A stretch of 64,000 nucleotides of DNA from Pedobacter psychrodurus (GTDB lineage: Bacteria > Bacteroidota > Bacteroidia > Sphingobacteriales > Sphingobacteriaceae), in contig NZ_SJSO01000002.1 of the NCBI RefSeq assembly GCF_004331735.1, positions 357,816-421,815 on the forward strand, given 5' to 3'. Below the pieces are notes generated by a model. That model worked only from the letters and a program-made list of their open reading frames with translations, made no database searches and had not been told where the DNA came from. Made by a program: the position numbers and the translations under genes. Positions 1 through 8,495 of this stretch are shown here, piece after piece. The stretch's first letter is position 1. Every line of letters begins with the position of its first letter.

Positions 1-1
1 A

Positions 2-508
2 AGTCCTAATCCAAAGGCTGAAGCTATTTTGGCTACAGCGAAAACATTAATTGGTGTACCCTATCTTTGGGGTGGTACGTCTACCAAAGGTGTAGATTGT
101 AGCGGTTTTACCAAAACAAGCTATTTTCTGAATGGGGTCATTATTCCGAGGGATGCCTCACAACAAGCTTTGGTTGGAGAAGATGTACCTGTTTTAGAAG
201 GAGATTCGACTAGCCTTACTAAATGCCTTGAAAATTTAAAAGCTGGCGATTTACTGTTTTTCGCCGCAGCAAAACTGAGGGGTATTACAGGAGGGAGGAT
301 TACGCATACCGCTATTTATATGGGAGATGGCGAATTTATTCAATCGGCAGGAATGGTTAGAATTAATAGCTTAAAACCAGATGCACCTAACTTTGATGAG
401 CGGGAAAGCAAAACCCTGGTGAGTGCCAAACGTTTTCTAAACCAGATTGGTAAGCCCGAAATTACAAGGGTGGATAAACATAACTGGTACGGAACCTCAC
501 CCTATTAA
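2..508 (+). CDS. NlpC/P60 (C40) cell-wall peptidase, 5' partial
   Basis: The reading frame is open from base 2, so the gene starts before the window; the TTG at 29 is internal. The visible part is the catalytic NlpC/P60 domain. The motif YLWGG is followed by VDCSGF, whose Cys is the nucleophile, and the GRITHTAIYMG segment about 70 residues later supplies the catalytic His. Members of this family cleave D-gamma-glutamyl-diaminopimelate or related bonds in peptidoglycan. N-terminal SH3-like domains and a signal peptide, common in Bacteroidota homologues, would lie outside the window. The last codons (TSPY, stop) are encoded by the left arm of an inverted repeat at 495-506, so the natural C terminus may have been altered slightly by that element. 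Confidence 0.88.
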   Translation, partial: SPNPKAEAILATAKTLIGVPYLWGGTSTKGVDCSGFTKTSYFLNGVIIPRDASQQALVGEDVPVLEGDSTSLTKCLENLKAGDLLFFAAAKLRGITGGRITHTAIYMGDGEFIQSAGMVRINSLKPDAPNFDERESKTLVSAKRFLNQIGKPEITRVDKHNWYGTSPY

Positions 509-603
509 CGGTTGGGTTTTAAGCAGTGCCTGTTCAATCCCTCTCCTGGAGGAGAGGGAAAGCTGAGACAGAAGTTATGGCTACAAACTTAAATAGGGTG
601 AGG
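495..603. repeat. 109-bp MITE-like element with 12-bp terminal inverted repeats
   Basis: CCTCACCCTATT at 495-506 is matched by its perfect reverse complement AATAGGGTGAGG at 592-603. An inner perfect palindrome lies at 539-558 (8-bp arms, 4-base loop). The element fills the whole gap between two convergent genes and contributes the stop codon of the upstream one. No T-run follows the inner hairpin, so it is not a typical terminator. Confidence 0.7.
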
Positions 604-1368
604 CTACAAAAACATGCCGCCCGATGCTTCTATGCGCTGCGCATTAATCCATCTGGCATCTTCAGTACATAAAAATGCAACTACGCCGCCAATATCATCA
701 GGCAAACCTACACGGCCTAAGGCTGTATTCGAGGCGATCCCTGCATTTAATTGTTCGTTATCGCGCACTACACCACCTCCAAAATCAGTTTCAATAGCGC
801 CAGGTGCAACAATGTTCGATCTGATTCCTCTTGCTCCTAATTCTTTTGCCTGATACCTTGTTAAGGTTTCCATTGCACCTTTCATGGAGGCATAAGCCGC
901 ATAACCGGGTAGTGCGAAACGGGCGAGGCCAGTAGAAATGTTGATAATTCCACTGCCATCATTTAGTAACGATAAAGCTTTCTGAGTTAAGAAAAATGCA
1001 CCTTTAAACTGGATGTTTACCAAGGTATCGAATTGTTCTTCGGTAGTTTCGGCAAAAGATGCATGAATGCCGATTCCTGCATTATTCACTAAAAAATCGA
1101 ATTTTTCGGCATTAAATACAGATTTCAGTACTGCTTTAACTTCTGTGAAAAAGGCATCAAAGGTTTTAGTATCTGCAACGTTTAATTGTAATGCAGCTGC
1201 CTTTACGCCTAGCTGTTTTATTTCGTTAACGGTATCTTCTGCTTCTTCTTTTTTAGATTGATAAGTAACAATTACACCAATTCCTTTTGCCGCAATTTTT
1301 AAAGCAGCATTTTTTCCTAATCCGCGGCTACCACCGGTTACCAGGGCAATTTTATTTTGTGTTTCCAT
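604..1368 (-). CDS. SDR family NAD(P)-dependent oxidoreductase
   Basis: A 254-residue classical short-chain dehydrogenase/reductase. The N-terminal Rossmann motif TGGSRGLG (residues 11-18) binds the cofactor, NNAG (95-98) stabilises the core sheet, and the catalytic residues are Ser145 and the YASMK motif (Tyr159, Lys163). It resembles FabG-like enzymes, but the substrate cannot be read from sequence. A TAACTTTG promoter element lies 20 bases upstream of the ATG. The AraC-type regulator immediately upstream in the same orientation may control it; this is inferred only from position, and the 86-base gap with its own promoter motif suggests separate transcription. Confidence 0.92.
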   Translation of the reverse strand: METQNKIALVTGGSRGLGKNAALKIAAKGIGVIVTYQSKKEEAEDTVNEIKQLGVKAAALQLNVADTKTFDAFFTEVKAVLKSVFNAEKFDFLVNNAGIGIHASFAETTEEQFDTLVNIQFKGAFFLTQKALSLLNDGSGIINISTGLARFALPGYAAYASMKGAMETLTRYQAKELGARGIRSNIVAPGAIETDFGGGVVRDNEQLNAGIASNTALGRVGLPDDIGGVVAFLCTEDARWINAQRIEASGGMFL

Positions 1369-1387
1369 TTTCTTTTAATTTGTTAAA

Positions 1388-1395
1388 CAAAGTTA
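1388..1395 (-). promoter_or_regulatory. Bacteroidota -7 element TAACTTTG (SDR gene)
   Basis: Perfect TAnnTTTG match on the minus strand, 20 bases before the SDR start codon. No convincing -33 TTG was identified. Confidence 0.5.
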
Positions 1396-1454
1396 GGTGG
1401 GAACTTGCGGTAAAAATGGTGATAGCTTAAGTAATAATGGTGACTGTTTAAGTT

Positions 1455-1862
1455 TTATATGGTGACAATTTCCTTATTCTGGGAAATAGATTGAAAATAA
1501 GCCTCTCTATATTGTTTTGGTGTTTGGCCAGAGAAATGTTTAAAAAACTTGGTAAAGTTAGATGGATCATAAGTTAGTGTCCTTGCAATTTCGGCAATAG
1601 GCATACTTACATTTTGTAACATCGATTTCGAAATATCCATTAAACGTTCTTCAAAGAAATAACAAGGCGAGTGACCTGTAGCCGATTTAATGGTATTACT
1701 TAAGTGTGTGGGGTGAACGTGAATAAGCTCGGCAAAATCTCTTACTTCGAACATCTCTGTTACCCGGCCCGATACCACATCGTCTAAATGTTTATCCAGT
1801 TCCCTCAAAAAATCTGCGGCGATTTCGTGTTGACGGGCAAAAAACTTCTGGGGGATTTTCAT
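1455..1862 (-). CDS. AraC-type helix-turn-helix transcriptional regulator (DNA-binding domain only)
   Basis: A 135-residue protein made almost entirely of the AraC/XylS C-terminal domain. The first HTH covers about residues 40-65 (FAELIHVHPTHLSNTIK) and the second about 85-120, ending in the family signature FFKHFSGQTPKQYR. Full AraC regulators have about 150 extra N-terminal residues for ligand binding; these are absent and no upstream coding remnant was seen. The preceding helix (residues 8-30) resembles the linker of longer relatives. A TATATTTG promoter motif lies 23 bases upstream. Its target is unknown; the SDR gene downstream is the obvious candidate. Confidence 0.85.
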   Translation of the reverse strand: MKIPQKFFARQHEIAADFLRELDKHLDDVVSGRVTEMFEVRDFAELIHVHPTHLSNTIKSATGHSPCYFFEERLMDISKSMLQNVSMPIAEIARTLTYDPSNFTKFFKHFSGQTPKQYREAYFQSISQNKEIVTI

Positions 1863-1884
1863 ATCAAAGCGATTGCGATTTAAA

Positions 1885-1892
1885 CAAATATA
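1885..1892 (-). promoter_or_regulatory. -7 element TATATTTG (AraC-type gene)
   Basis: Perfect TAnnTTTG match on the minus strand, 23 bases before the AraC-type start codon. Confidence 0.5.
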
Positions 1893-1983
1893 ATACTCAG
1901 ATAAATGAATATGAAATCCTTGTTTATGGTAATGCCATTTGTGACCAAAGGATTACTTGTAGCGTAACAGCACCAATTGCGAA

Positions 1984-2829
1984 TTATTTAGTTTTTTTAC
2001 CAGTACCTAACCACAGTAAGCTATTGATAATCATTTTATTCTGTATTTCGTTACCAAAAGTGTAAGAGAGTCTTTTATTGGTTTTGTCGTACTTATGTTC
2101 GTAATCAATATCATTATGCCCCATGTTTACGTAAACCATTTTGAAGTTTTTATTGCTCCAAACTACTGGGTAGTATCCATTATGCCATATTTCGTGTGCT
2201 TTTGGTCCTGTGCCCAGTGGAAAACTCGAAGAGTCTATTGATAGTAAAATCCGGATGTCTGGATTTTTTCTGAAATCATTCTGCCATCTGTACCATTCGT
2301 TCGGCTGTGCTTTAAAGGTATTTGGCAGGTTTTTGGTTACCGGATGTTTTTTGTCTTCTACTTTAAGTATTGCCGATGTTGGTCGCCAGGTATTACTTCC
2401 ATATTCGCCCGATCCTAAAAAGGTTTGGTGGTACCAGTTCCAGTTTTGATCGAAAGCCGATTTTGATAGCGCAAAAGCAGAAAAATGAAAACCCATCCAT
2501 CCACCACCAGTTTCCATATGTTTTTCAAAAGCTTTGCGTTGTTCGGGTGCTTCCGGCCGGCTATCTAAAAACAAAACAACTTGGTATTTAGCTAGGAACT
2601 CAGTGTTTAAATTACTCCAGTCTGCTGTAGAATCGTAACTGAAGTGATATTTTTCAGCCACTTTTGGAAACCATTTGTTTGCTTCATGAACAAAACTGAT
2701 ATGCGCCTGGTCATTTTTGGCTGTGTAAAAAGCAATTACGTTAAATTTTGGTTTGCCCTGTGCTATAACAATTGAAATGCTGAAAAACACAGCTAAAATG
2801 GTGAGTATCGATTTTTTGGCTTTATACAT
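1984..2829 (-). CDS. ThuA domain-containing protein, secreted
   Basis: 281 residues starting with a signal peptide (KKSILTILAVFFSISIVIAQG, cut near residue 24). The remainder is a ThuA-like domain with a class I glutamine amidotransferase-like fold: strand FNVIAFYTAKNDQAHISF, the segment VVLFLDSRPEAPEQRKAFEKH, GGGWMGFHFSAFA, and late His/Asp residues in VYVNMGHNDIDYEHKYD. ThuA proteins were named for trehalose utilisation; in Bacteroidota they often occur in sugar-processing loci and may act on keto-sugars, but no sugar genes lie nearby. Export to the periplasm is predicted. The function is otherwise unknown. Confidence 0.85.
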   Translation of the reverse strand: MYKAKKSILTILAVFFSISIVIAQGKPKFNVIAFYTAKNDQAHISFVHEANKWFPKVAEKYHFSYDSTADWSNLNTEFLAKYQVVLFLDSRPEAPEQRKAFEKHMETGGGWMGFHFSAFALSKSAFDQNWNWYHQTFLGSGEYGSNTWRPTSAILKVEDKKHPVTKNLPNTFKAQPNEWYRWQNDFRKNPDIRILLSIDSSSFPLGTGPKAHEIWHNGYYPVVWSNKNFKMVYVNMGHNDIDYEHKYDKTNKRLSYTFGNEIQNKMIINSLLWLGTGKKTK

Positions 2830-2935
2830 TTGGTCAGATTATCCTACTAAATTAATAAAACGCTGTTTAAATGAATTTCGTTAAGAATGCATCAAGTCCA
2901 AAATGTGGTTTTACAAACAGTTCAATCGATTGATA

Positions 2936-3619
2936 TTATGATTCCAATTTAAACACCTGTAGTTTTTTCACAAACCTTTCGCGCTGGTACCAATCGTTAT
3001 AAACCAGTTCTACTTGTTTCACTTCGAAAGTGCCAAAATCAAAATCTCTGTACTTTTCTATAAGATTAAGCAATGTATCTTTATGTTTTAGCTCCGATCT
3101 GAAACGGATCACTGTAGCGTGGGCGGTTTGGATGGTATAACGTTTATCGATACTTTGCTGCAGATCTGAATTTTTAAAACCTGCCCGCAAATCATCTCTG
3201 ATTTCATTTAAGGTATCCGTTAAAAAACCTTGAATTAAAATACAGGATGGCGATGCTGTAAGTCCTTTAAACTGAATTTTGAAACACTTATGCCTGGCTA
3301 AAACCTGTTGAATAAGCTGAATGTAATCCTCAACATGGATATCCTTTAAGTCGAAGCCCTCATAACAGGAAATGATAGACATTAGGGTAATGTGTATGTC
3401 AGCATTCTGATAATAATATTGATCAGGTTCAATCGCTTTTGCTTCAGCTAAAAACTGCTGAATTTTATCTTTTGTTGCAGCATCTGGTCTGATTACCAAT
3501 GTGATTCCAAAACGCTGATCGGTATCTGAATCGATTAAATGATCTGTTTCATATCGGCCAGCTGATATTTTCGCAACAGCGTCGGTATACAGTTTATGGT
3601 AATGCTTGGCTAAATTCAT
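2936..3619 (-). CDS. 2H phosphoesterase superfamily protein (2'-5' RNA ligase-like)
   Basis: 227 residues with the two HxT/S motifs that define the 2H superfamily: HITL near residue 76 and HATV near residue 166, about 90 residues apart as expected. Family members hydrolyse or form 2',5' or cyclic phosphodiester bonds in RNA or nucleotides. No signal peptide is present, so it should be cytoplasmic. Its ATG overlaps the stop of the upstream gene by four bases (ATGA), so the two are probably translationally coupled, although one is secreted and the other is not. The substrate is unknown. Confidence 0.75.
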   Translation of the reverse strand: MNLAKHYHKLYTDAVAKISAGRYETDHLIDSDTDQRFGITLVIRPDAATKDKIQQFLAEAKAIEPDQYYYQNADIHITLMSIISCYEGFDLKDIHVEDYIQLIQQVLARHKCFKIQFKGLTASPSCILIQGFLTDTLNEIRDDLRAGFKNSDLQQSIDKRYTIQTAHATVIRFRSELKHKDTLLNLIEKYRDFDFGTFEVKQVELVYNDWYQRERFVKKLQVFKLES

Positions 3620-4257
3620 TGATTGATTTTAATTGCTTTTTCAAATGCATCTTTTGCCTTTATGAAAACGACAGTAGATTTAATTTCAGGAAAAACTCTT
3701 AAGTATGATTCAGGACTTTCACAATGATAAACATTTACCGCATTTTTTTTTATGATTTCAAATCGGTAAGAAGATCCGTCAACAATCGAATACCTTCTTA
3801 TTCGATCGGTAACGATAACCACAGTATCTTTTTTTACAAAGTTTTCTGATGGTATCTTGGGCTTAATTTCTTTTATATTAAGTGAGTCGTTATTAAGCGA
3901 CCAGAAGCCAAGCCTACTTAGCTGCGCTATTAATTGCTCGGCTTTCTGTTTCTCGAATTTGGTAACCTCAATTTTTGCGATTCCTGACGGATTCCGTATA
4001 GAGCATTTAAGCAGAATTTTCTTCCAGGTCTTATTTTTTCGGGCTAAAATATCGAAACTAGCTGTATCACCAATCCGCCAACCTGTAGAAACACTGTATG
4101 AAAGTATAAAGTCATATTTGTTTTTCAGATTTTTATAAACTATAGATCCTTTCTTTAGGTGTTCTGTGTCAAAATCTATTGTTTTTGAAAATTGTGCATT
4201 TGTTTTTATGTGGCTAAATACAAGAAAAATTAGGATAATTTTGGCGATGTGTTTCAT
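3616..4257 (-). CDS. Secreted protein of unknown function
   Basis: 213 residues with a clear signal peptide (KIILIFLVFSHIKTNAQ, cleavage near residue 21). The mature part mixes short beta-strand-like stretches with many Lys residues. I do not recognise a domain. It is followed by, and overlaps by four bases, the 2H phosphoesterase gene. Confidence 0.7.
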   Translation of the reverse strand: MKHIAKIILIFLVFSHIKTNAQFSKTIDFDTEHLKKGSIVYKNLKNKYDFILSYSVSTGWRIGDTASFDILARKNKTWKKILLKCSIRNPSGIAKIEVTKFEKQKAEQLIAQLSRLGFWSLNNDSLNIKEIKPKIPSENFVKKDTVVIVTDRIRRYSIVDGSSYRFEIIKKNAVNVYHCESPESYLRVFPEIKSTVVFIKAKDAFEKAIKINQ

Positions 4258-4300
4258 GTATCTTAGATGATTTAAATATACTTATTCCACATAAAAGTCC

Positions 4301-4333
4301 AATAAAAAAGTCGCAGGGGTAAAACCTACGACT
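4301..4333 (-). terminator. Rho-independent terminator downstream of glycyl-tRNA synthetase
   Basis: The arms AGTCG..AGG and CCT..CGACT pair around a short loop. Read on the minus strand, the hairpin is followed by TTTTTTATT. It lies about 50 bases beyond the glyS stop. Confidence 0.6.
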
Positions 4334-4384
4334 GAATTATTTATCTTGTGAGATGCTGAATTAAATTCAGCATGACGATTCGTT

Positions 4385-6028
4385 TTATGCTAACAAAGTT
4401 TTCCAGCTTACTGCCGAACCAATAATATTTCCTAAATCGGCAATGGCTACACGTTCTTGCTCCATGCTATCGCGATGGCGGATGGTAACGGTGTTATCTT
4501 CTAAACTCTGGTGATCAACCGTGATACAGAAAGGTGTACCAACAGCATCCTGGCGGCGGTAACGTTTACCAATGGCATCTTTCTCTTCATAAATACAGTT
4601 GAAATCAAATTTCAAGGTATCCATAATTTCACGCGCTTTTTCAGGTAAACCATCTTTTTTGGTTAATGGGAAAATCGCTACTTTATAAGGAGCCAATGCA
4701 GGGTGTAAACGCAATAAAGTACGGCTATCCTGTTTATCATCGGTGCTTAAATCCTGCTCTTCAAATGCATTAATCATGGTTAACAAGAACATACGGTCTA
4801 AACCGATAGAGGTTTCGATTACATATGGAACGTAGTTACCATAAGGTTTACCTTCTTCGTTTAAATCGTTATCGAAATACTGCATTTTCTTGCCAGAATA
4901 TTCCTGATGTTGTGTTAAATCGAAATCAGTACGGCTATGTATACCTTCAACCTCTTTAAATCCGAATGGGAATTCGAATTCAATATCAGTAGCCGCATTG
5001 GCATAGTGTGCTAATTTTACGTGGTCGTGGTAACGGTATTTTTCAGGAGGAGTTCCTAAAGCTTTATGCCACTTTAAACGTGCCTCTTTCCAATATTCGA
5101 ACCATTTTTTGTCTTCACCCGGGCGAACAAAAAATTGCATTTCCATTTGCTCAAACTCACGCATACGCATAATGAACTGGCGGGCAATTACCTCATTTCT
5201 GAAAGCCTTGCCAATCTGCGCAATACCGAAAGGAATTTTCATCCTTCCCGATTTTTGAACATTTAAAAAGTTAACGAAAATACCCTGTGCTGTTTCCGGA
5301 CGAAGATAAATTTCATCGCTACCTTCAGCCATTGCACCGAATTGGGTGCTAAACATGAGGTTAAACTGACGCACATCCGTCCAGTTAGAAGTTTTAGAAA
5401 TCGGGCAAATTACTTTATAATCAACAATTAAATCTTTCAACTGTGTTAAGTTTTCCGATTTAAGTGCAAGGTTCATTTCTACCTCAAGCATTAAACCCTT
5501 TTTAACAAATCTCCAGCTTGCTTCCTCAACAAAAGGATATTTTACGTGATCTAAAATCGTGTCCTCATCTTTAAACGTTGGCACCCAGCTCGCCTGACCT
5601 TCATCGCTTAAACCCAATATTTCTTGTTGAAATTCTTCAAATTTCGCTTTATTTTCAGCGCTGAAATTGGCCAGTTCAGCATATAGCTCATCAATTTTAT
5701 TCTCTAATAACTGATCAGCACGGTAACGTTTTTTAGAATCTTTGTTGTCGATCATTGGGTCGTTAAAACCATCAACGTGTCCGCTGGCTTTCCAAACCTT
5801 AGGATGCATAAAAATTGCAGAATCGATCCCTACAATGTTTTCATGCATTTGTACCATGGCTTTCCACCAGTAGGTTTTAATGTTGTTTTTTAATTCGGCA
5901 CCCAATTGGCCGTAATCGTAAACGGCACTTAAGCCATCATATATTTCGCTGCTCTGGAATACAAAACCGTATTCTTTAGCGTGTGATATTACATTTTTAA
6001 ATTGTTCGTCGTTATTCTTTTGAGCCAT
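4385..6028 (-). CDS. glyS: Glycine--tRNA ligase (class II, homodimeric type)
   Basis: 547 residues. Class II aminoacyl-tRNA synthetase motifs are visible: the N-terminal EIYDGLSAVYDYG typical of bacterial/eukaryotic-type alpha2 GlyRS, the glycine-recognition segment YLRPETAQGIF, motif 2 in AFRNEV and REFEQMEMQFF, and motif 3 in IGLDRMFL. The C-terminal anticodon-binding domain begins around LAPYKVAIFPL. It charges tRNA-Gly in the cytoplasm. The gene stands alone, with a TATCTTTG promoter only 8 bases before the ATG (very short leader) and a terminator downstream. Confidence 0.97.
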   Translation of the reverse strand: MAQKNNDEQFKNVISHAKEYGFVFQSSEIYDGLSAVYDYGQLGAELKNNIKTYWWKAMVQMHENIVGIDSAIFMHPKVWKASGHVDGFNDPMIDNKDSKKRYRADQLLENKIDELYAELANFSAENKAKFEEFQQEILGLSDEGQASWVPTFKDEDTILDHVKYPFVEEASWRFVKKGLMLEVEMNLALKSENLTQLKDLIVDYKVICPISKTSNWTDVRQFNLMFSTQFGAMAEGSDEIYLRPETAQGIFVNFLNVQKSGRMKIPFGIAQIGKAFRNEVIARQFIMRMREFEQMEMQFFVRPGEDKKWFEYWKEARLKWHKALGTPPEKYRYHDHVKLAHYANAATDIEFEFPFGFKEVEGIHSRTDFDLTQHQEYSGKKMQYFDNDLNEEGKPYGNYVPYVIETSIGLDRMFLLTMINAFEEQDLSTDDKQDSRTLLRLHPALAPYKVAIFPLTKKDGLPEKAREIMDTLKFDFNCIYEEKDAIGKRYRRQDAVGTPFCITVDHQSLEDNTVTIRHRDSMEQERVAIADLGNIIGSAVSWKTLLA

Positions 6029-6035
6029 AATGCAG

Positions 6036-6043
6036 CAAAGATA
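6036..6043 (-). promoter_or_regulatory. -7 element TATCTTTG (glyS)
   Basis: Perfect TAnnTTTG match on the minus strand, ending 8 bases before the glyS ATG. Transcription would start at or near the start codon. Confidence 0.55.
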
Positions 6044-6264
6044 ATAAAAAGGCGGAGGGTTTAAAGGTATAAGGCTGAAGGTTTTTGATCAATGGCAAAG
6101 GAACTGCAGATTTTAGAATTTCTGCACTTAATTTAGGTGTGCTAAGGTGTCTTAGGTGGTAGAAAATGGACGAAAGGTACCTTGCCAGTCAGCCTATTTG
6201 CCTTTAAATCTGTTATATGGTTCAAATGATTTGAAAAGCAATTGCAGTGCTAATCGCTTTAGTC

Positions 6265-6320
6265 AGTCCCTGCTTTCCGCTTTACTTCGTTACACTCGTG
6301 TTCGCTGCAATCAGGTTTAG
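6265..6320 (+). repeat. Dispersed structured repeat, copy 1
   Basis: Has the family borders CCCTGCTTTCC and ATCAGGTTTAG; outer arms CCTG (6269-6272) and CAGG (6312-6315) pair. The interior closely matches the interior of copy 3 (minus strand, 29848-29912). Confidence 0.6.
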
Positions 6321-6400
6321 GTGGCTACTATAGTGCTTCTATTTTCGGTTCGATAGCAGATTGCAGAAAAAAGATTATCATAACGAACCATGGTAGCTAA

Positions 6401-6484
6401 ACGGGATGGAAGCGGCATCCTTTTGCTGTCTCCCTGAGCGGAGTCGAAGAGGTAGCAAAAGATATAGCAAACAGCCCGACTGAA
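6401..6484 (-). repeat. Dispersed structured repeat, copy 2
   Basis: Opposite orientation to copy 1. Outer arms CGGG (6402-6405) and CCCG (6475-6478) pair. The inner stem is TTTTGCT (6421-6427) with AGCAAAA (6454-6460). It shares AGCGGCATCC and ATAGC..AGCCCG with copy 8. Confidence 0.65.
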
Positions 6485-6556
6485 CCCTCCCCATAAAGTG
6501 CTACAGCACCTTTACTAATCATTTGCTTTATCTAATCAGGCCTAACTCAGATATAT

Positions 6557-6590
6557 AAAAATCGGTGCAACTAAATGTCACACCGATTTT
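6557..6590 (-). terminator. Terminator of the protease operon
   Basis: AAAATCGGTG (6558-6567) pairs with CACCGATTTT (6581-6590). The minus strand continues into T-rich sequence, about 33 bases past the small gene's stop. Confidence 0.7.
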
Positions 6591-6622
6591 AAAATTAAGA
6601 GAGTGATTAGGTTTTTGTTGGC

Positions 6623-6826
6623 TTAAATGCTGATATCCCTTTCCTCTTCAACACTTAATACGCCTTCAATTTTTTTGATATCTGCAATTTTATGATTGCC
6701 CGGAACAATTACAATTACACCAATTGAGTTTAATGCTTCAGCATCTTTAATGCCTATTTTGCCTAACTCGTTAACCACTTGGTTTATAGCTCCATCTTTT
6801 ACAGATATTAACCATTTTGTTTTCAT
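6623..6826 (-). CDS. Small subtilisin-propeptide (I9)-like protein
   Basis: 67 residues, no signal peptide. The pattern WLISVKDG...VVNELGKIG...IGVIVIVPG...IKKIEGVLSVEEERDI matches the beta-alpha-beta-beta-alpha-beta layout of inhibitor I9/subtilase propeptide domains, including the usual GVLSVEED-like end. Its ATG overlaps the stop of the subtilase gene upstream by four bases, so the pair is co-translated. I infer that it is a trans-acting inhibitor or folding helper for the neighbouring protease, analogous to free I9 inhibitors. The fold assignment rests on pattern alone. Confidence 0.65.
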   Translation of the reverse strand: MKTKWLISVKDGAINQVVNELGKIGIKDAEALNSIGVIVIVPGNHKIADIKKIEGVLSVEEERDISI

Positions 6827-8244
6827 CTTATTATTTTTTCTATTGGGCCAATTGGATCGATAGGGAATTTTGGATTAACTAAAATTGGGAATTTATCAAT
6901 CGGGAATCTATCAATAGGGTATTTAATAAATCTTGTTTTTGTGGGTGCTTGTACCAATCCTGCACCTACATCTCTACCAGGTAAAGATAACGCTTTTGCT
7001 GTTGAGGTTAGTTTTCTCCACAAATTAATCCCCCTCAAACCCGATGCTTGTGCCCATAGTGCGGCAATACCTGCAACATGAGGGGTAGCCATACTGGTTC
7101 CATTCCAACTAGCATACTTAGTAGGCAGTTTTGTAGAAGAGTAAACATTAACACCTGGAGCAGCAATATCTACAGCACCATAAGTTGGGTATAGGCCTCC
7201 GTTAGAAAAAGCCGCTACATTCATATTTACATCTACAGCACCTACAGCCATTATTGATGGACAATTTGCAGGATGCATTACCTGTCTTACAGTGCCTGGC
7301 CTTGCCGAATCGTTTCCTGCAGCAGCAATAATTAAAGTGCCTTGTGCTAAAGCCCGGGCAGCAGCGGTTTCGAAAACAGCAGAATAACCCGCTCCGGTTA
7401 CAAAGCCCCTTAACGACATGCTTACCACATCGCAACGGTTGGCAATGGCCCAGTTAATGCCAGCAAGAATGCCTCCATCTCCACCAGATCCACCATTGCT
7501 TAAAACTTTTCCGATATAAATACTTGCAGCATAAGCAATCCCGTATCTTTCTGTTGCCGATGGCGAGCTAGAAGGACCACAGGCAGTACCAGTACAGTGC
7601 GTGCCGTGGCCATGTCCATCCTGTGTACTTTCTCCACTAATAAAACTTTGATGAACAACAGGGCGGCCAGCAAAATCTGGGTGATGGAAATCAAATCCTG
7701 TATCCAATATGGCAACTTTAATGCCGGCACCATTGTATGGGTTGTATCTTAAAAAGCTAGTTGGCACAACATTAGTTGCTTTTAATCCCCAGGTAGCGCC
7801 AACAGATTCTACTTCAGATTCTTGCTCTTCATAGTCGTAATCTTCTGTTTCGGTTCCAACTAATACATTGGTCATTTGGTTTACTGCATCTCTGTAACCC
7901 TCTACATAATTTTGGGTACTTTCATCGAGCATTCCAATAGCGTAAACTACTCTTTCTTTTTCTACAATCATATCATTTTCGCCAAAACTGCTGATTGAAT
8001 TTTCAATTTTTGGTTTTTCGTTTACGATAGCGATACCTAGCTTGTCTAGTATGATACCATCAGTTTTAGCGAGATCTTTATCTGTGAAAAACTCGTTTTC
8101 AAATTCTAAAGAGCTTTTTAGGTTCAATCCACTAATAGAATTGATCTGGTTAATAGAATCGGAGGTGTTGGATCCTTCTGGTAGTAGTACTAGGTATCTT
8201 CCTGTGTACTCTACTTTTTCTTCTTTTTTCAAGGTTTTTGACAT
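6823..8244 (-). CDS. S8 family serine peptidase (subtilisin-like), no signal peptide
   Basis: 473 residues. An I9-like N-terminal region (about 13-105: YTGRYLVLLPEG ... KERVVYAIG) is followed by an acidic linker (residues 131-146) and the catalytic domain. The triad is Asp181 (VAILDTG), His213 (GHGTH) and Ser384 (GTSMATPH), with oxyanion Asn311 (AAAGN). The C-terminal tail repeats the motif FPID/YPID several times. No Sec signal is visible, so it is either cytoplasmic or exported unconventionally. The next gene encodes a propeptide-like protein overlapping by four bases. The substrate is unknown. Confidence 0.93.
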   Translation of the reverse strand: MSKTLKKEEKVEYTGRYLVLLPEGSNTSDSINQINSISGLNLKSSLEFENEFFTDKDLAKTDGIILDKLGIAIVNEKPKIENSISSFGENDMIVEKERVVYAIGMLDESTQNYVEGYRDAVNQMTNVLVGTETEDYDYEEQESEVESVGATWGLKATNVVPTSFLRYNPYNGAGIKVAILDTGFDFHHPDFAGRPVVHQSFISGESTQDGHGHGTHCTGTACGPSSSPSATERYGIAYAASIYIGKVLSNGGSGGDGGILAGINWAIANRCDVVSMSLRGFVTGAGYSAVFETAAARALAQGTLIIAAAGNDSARPGTVRQVMHPANCPSIMAVGAVDVNMNVAAFSNGGLYPTYGAVDIAAPGVNVYSSTKLPTKYASWNGTSMATPHVAGIAALWAQASGLRGINLWRKLTSTAKALSLPGRDVGAGLVQAPTKTRFIKYPIDRFPIDKFPILVNPKFPIDPIGPIEKIIR

Positions 8245-8413
8245 GGTTTTAAGGTTTTAGGTTTTGCCTACTCTATTCAGGATTTTCGGCTTGTTCCTTT
8301 GTGTTAAACAATACCCAAAATTGAAATAGTTACAGCGAAAAAATAGTAGGTAAACCACTAAAAATCAATGGTGAAAGCAACAAAATAAAAAGCAGTAAAA
8401 ACAACAATAAAAT

Positions 8414-8429
8414 ATGGGGAAAACCCCAT
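8414..8429. promoter_or_regulatory. Small hairpin in divergent intergenic region
   Basis: ATGGGG and CCCCAT form a perfect 6-bp stem with an AAAA loop between the divergently transcribed protease operon and the 8496 gene. A TAACTTTA (one mismatch to TAnnTTTG) follows at 8471. Its role is unknown. Confidence 0.3.
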
Positions 8430-8495
8430 CTGTTATCTATAAAAGTTTTATCACATTTGGGAATAAAGGTTAACTTTAATTAAAACTTAAAAATT

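Larger units (their letters stand above)
6029..6622. other. Non-coding gap with two copies of the dispersed structured repeat
   Basis: A 594-base gap between the 5' end of glyS and the 3' end of the protease operon. It holds the glyS promoter (6036-6043), two oppositely oriented copies of the dispersed repeat (6265-6320 and 6401-6484) and the terminator at 6557-6590. No gene was seen. Confidence 0.6.

Noticed and set aside
6029..6622. Possible tRNA or riboswitch near glycyl-tRNA synthetase
   Set aside because: No cloverleaf, T-loop sequence or T-box-like element was found; the structure present is the dispersed repeat, which also occurs at unrelated genes.
7202..7733. Two overlapping minus-strand frames inside the subtilase gene
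   Set aside because: They are in another frame of a protease gene whose catalytic motifs are all intact; Cys-rich and low-complexity translations are typical of shadows.
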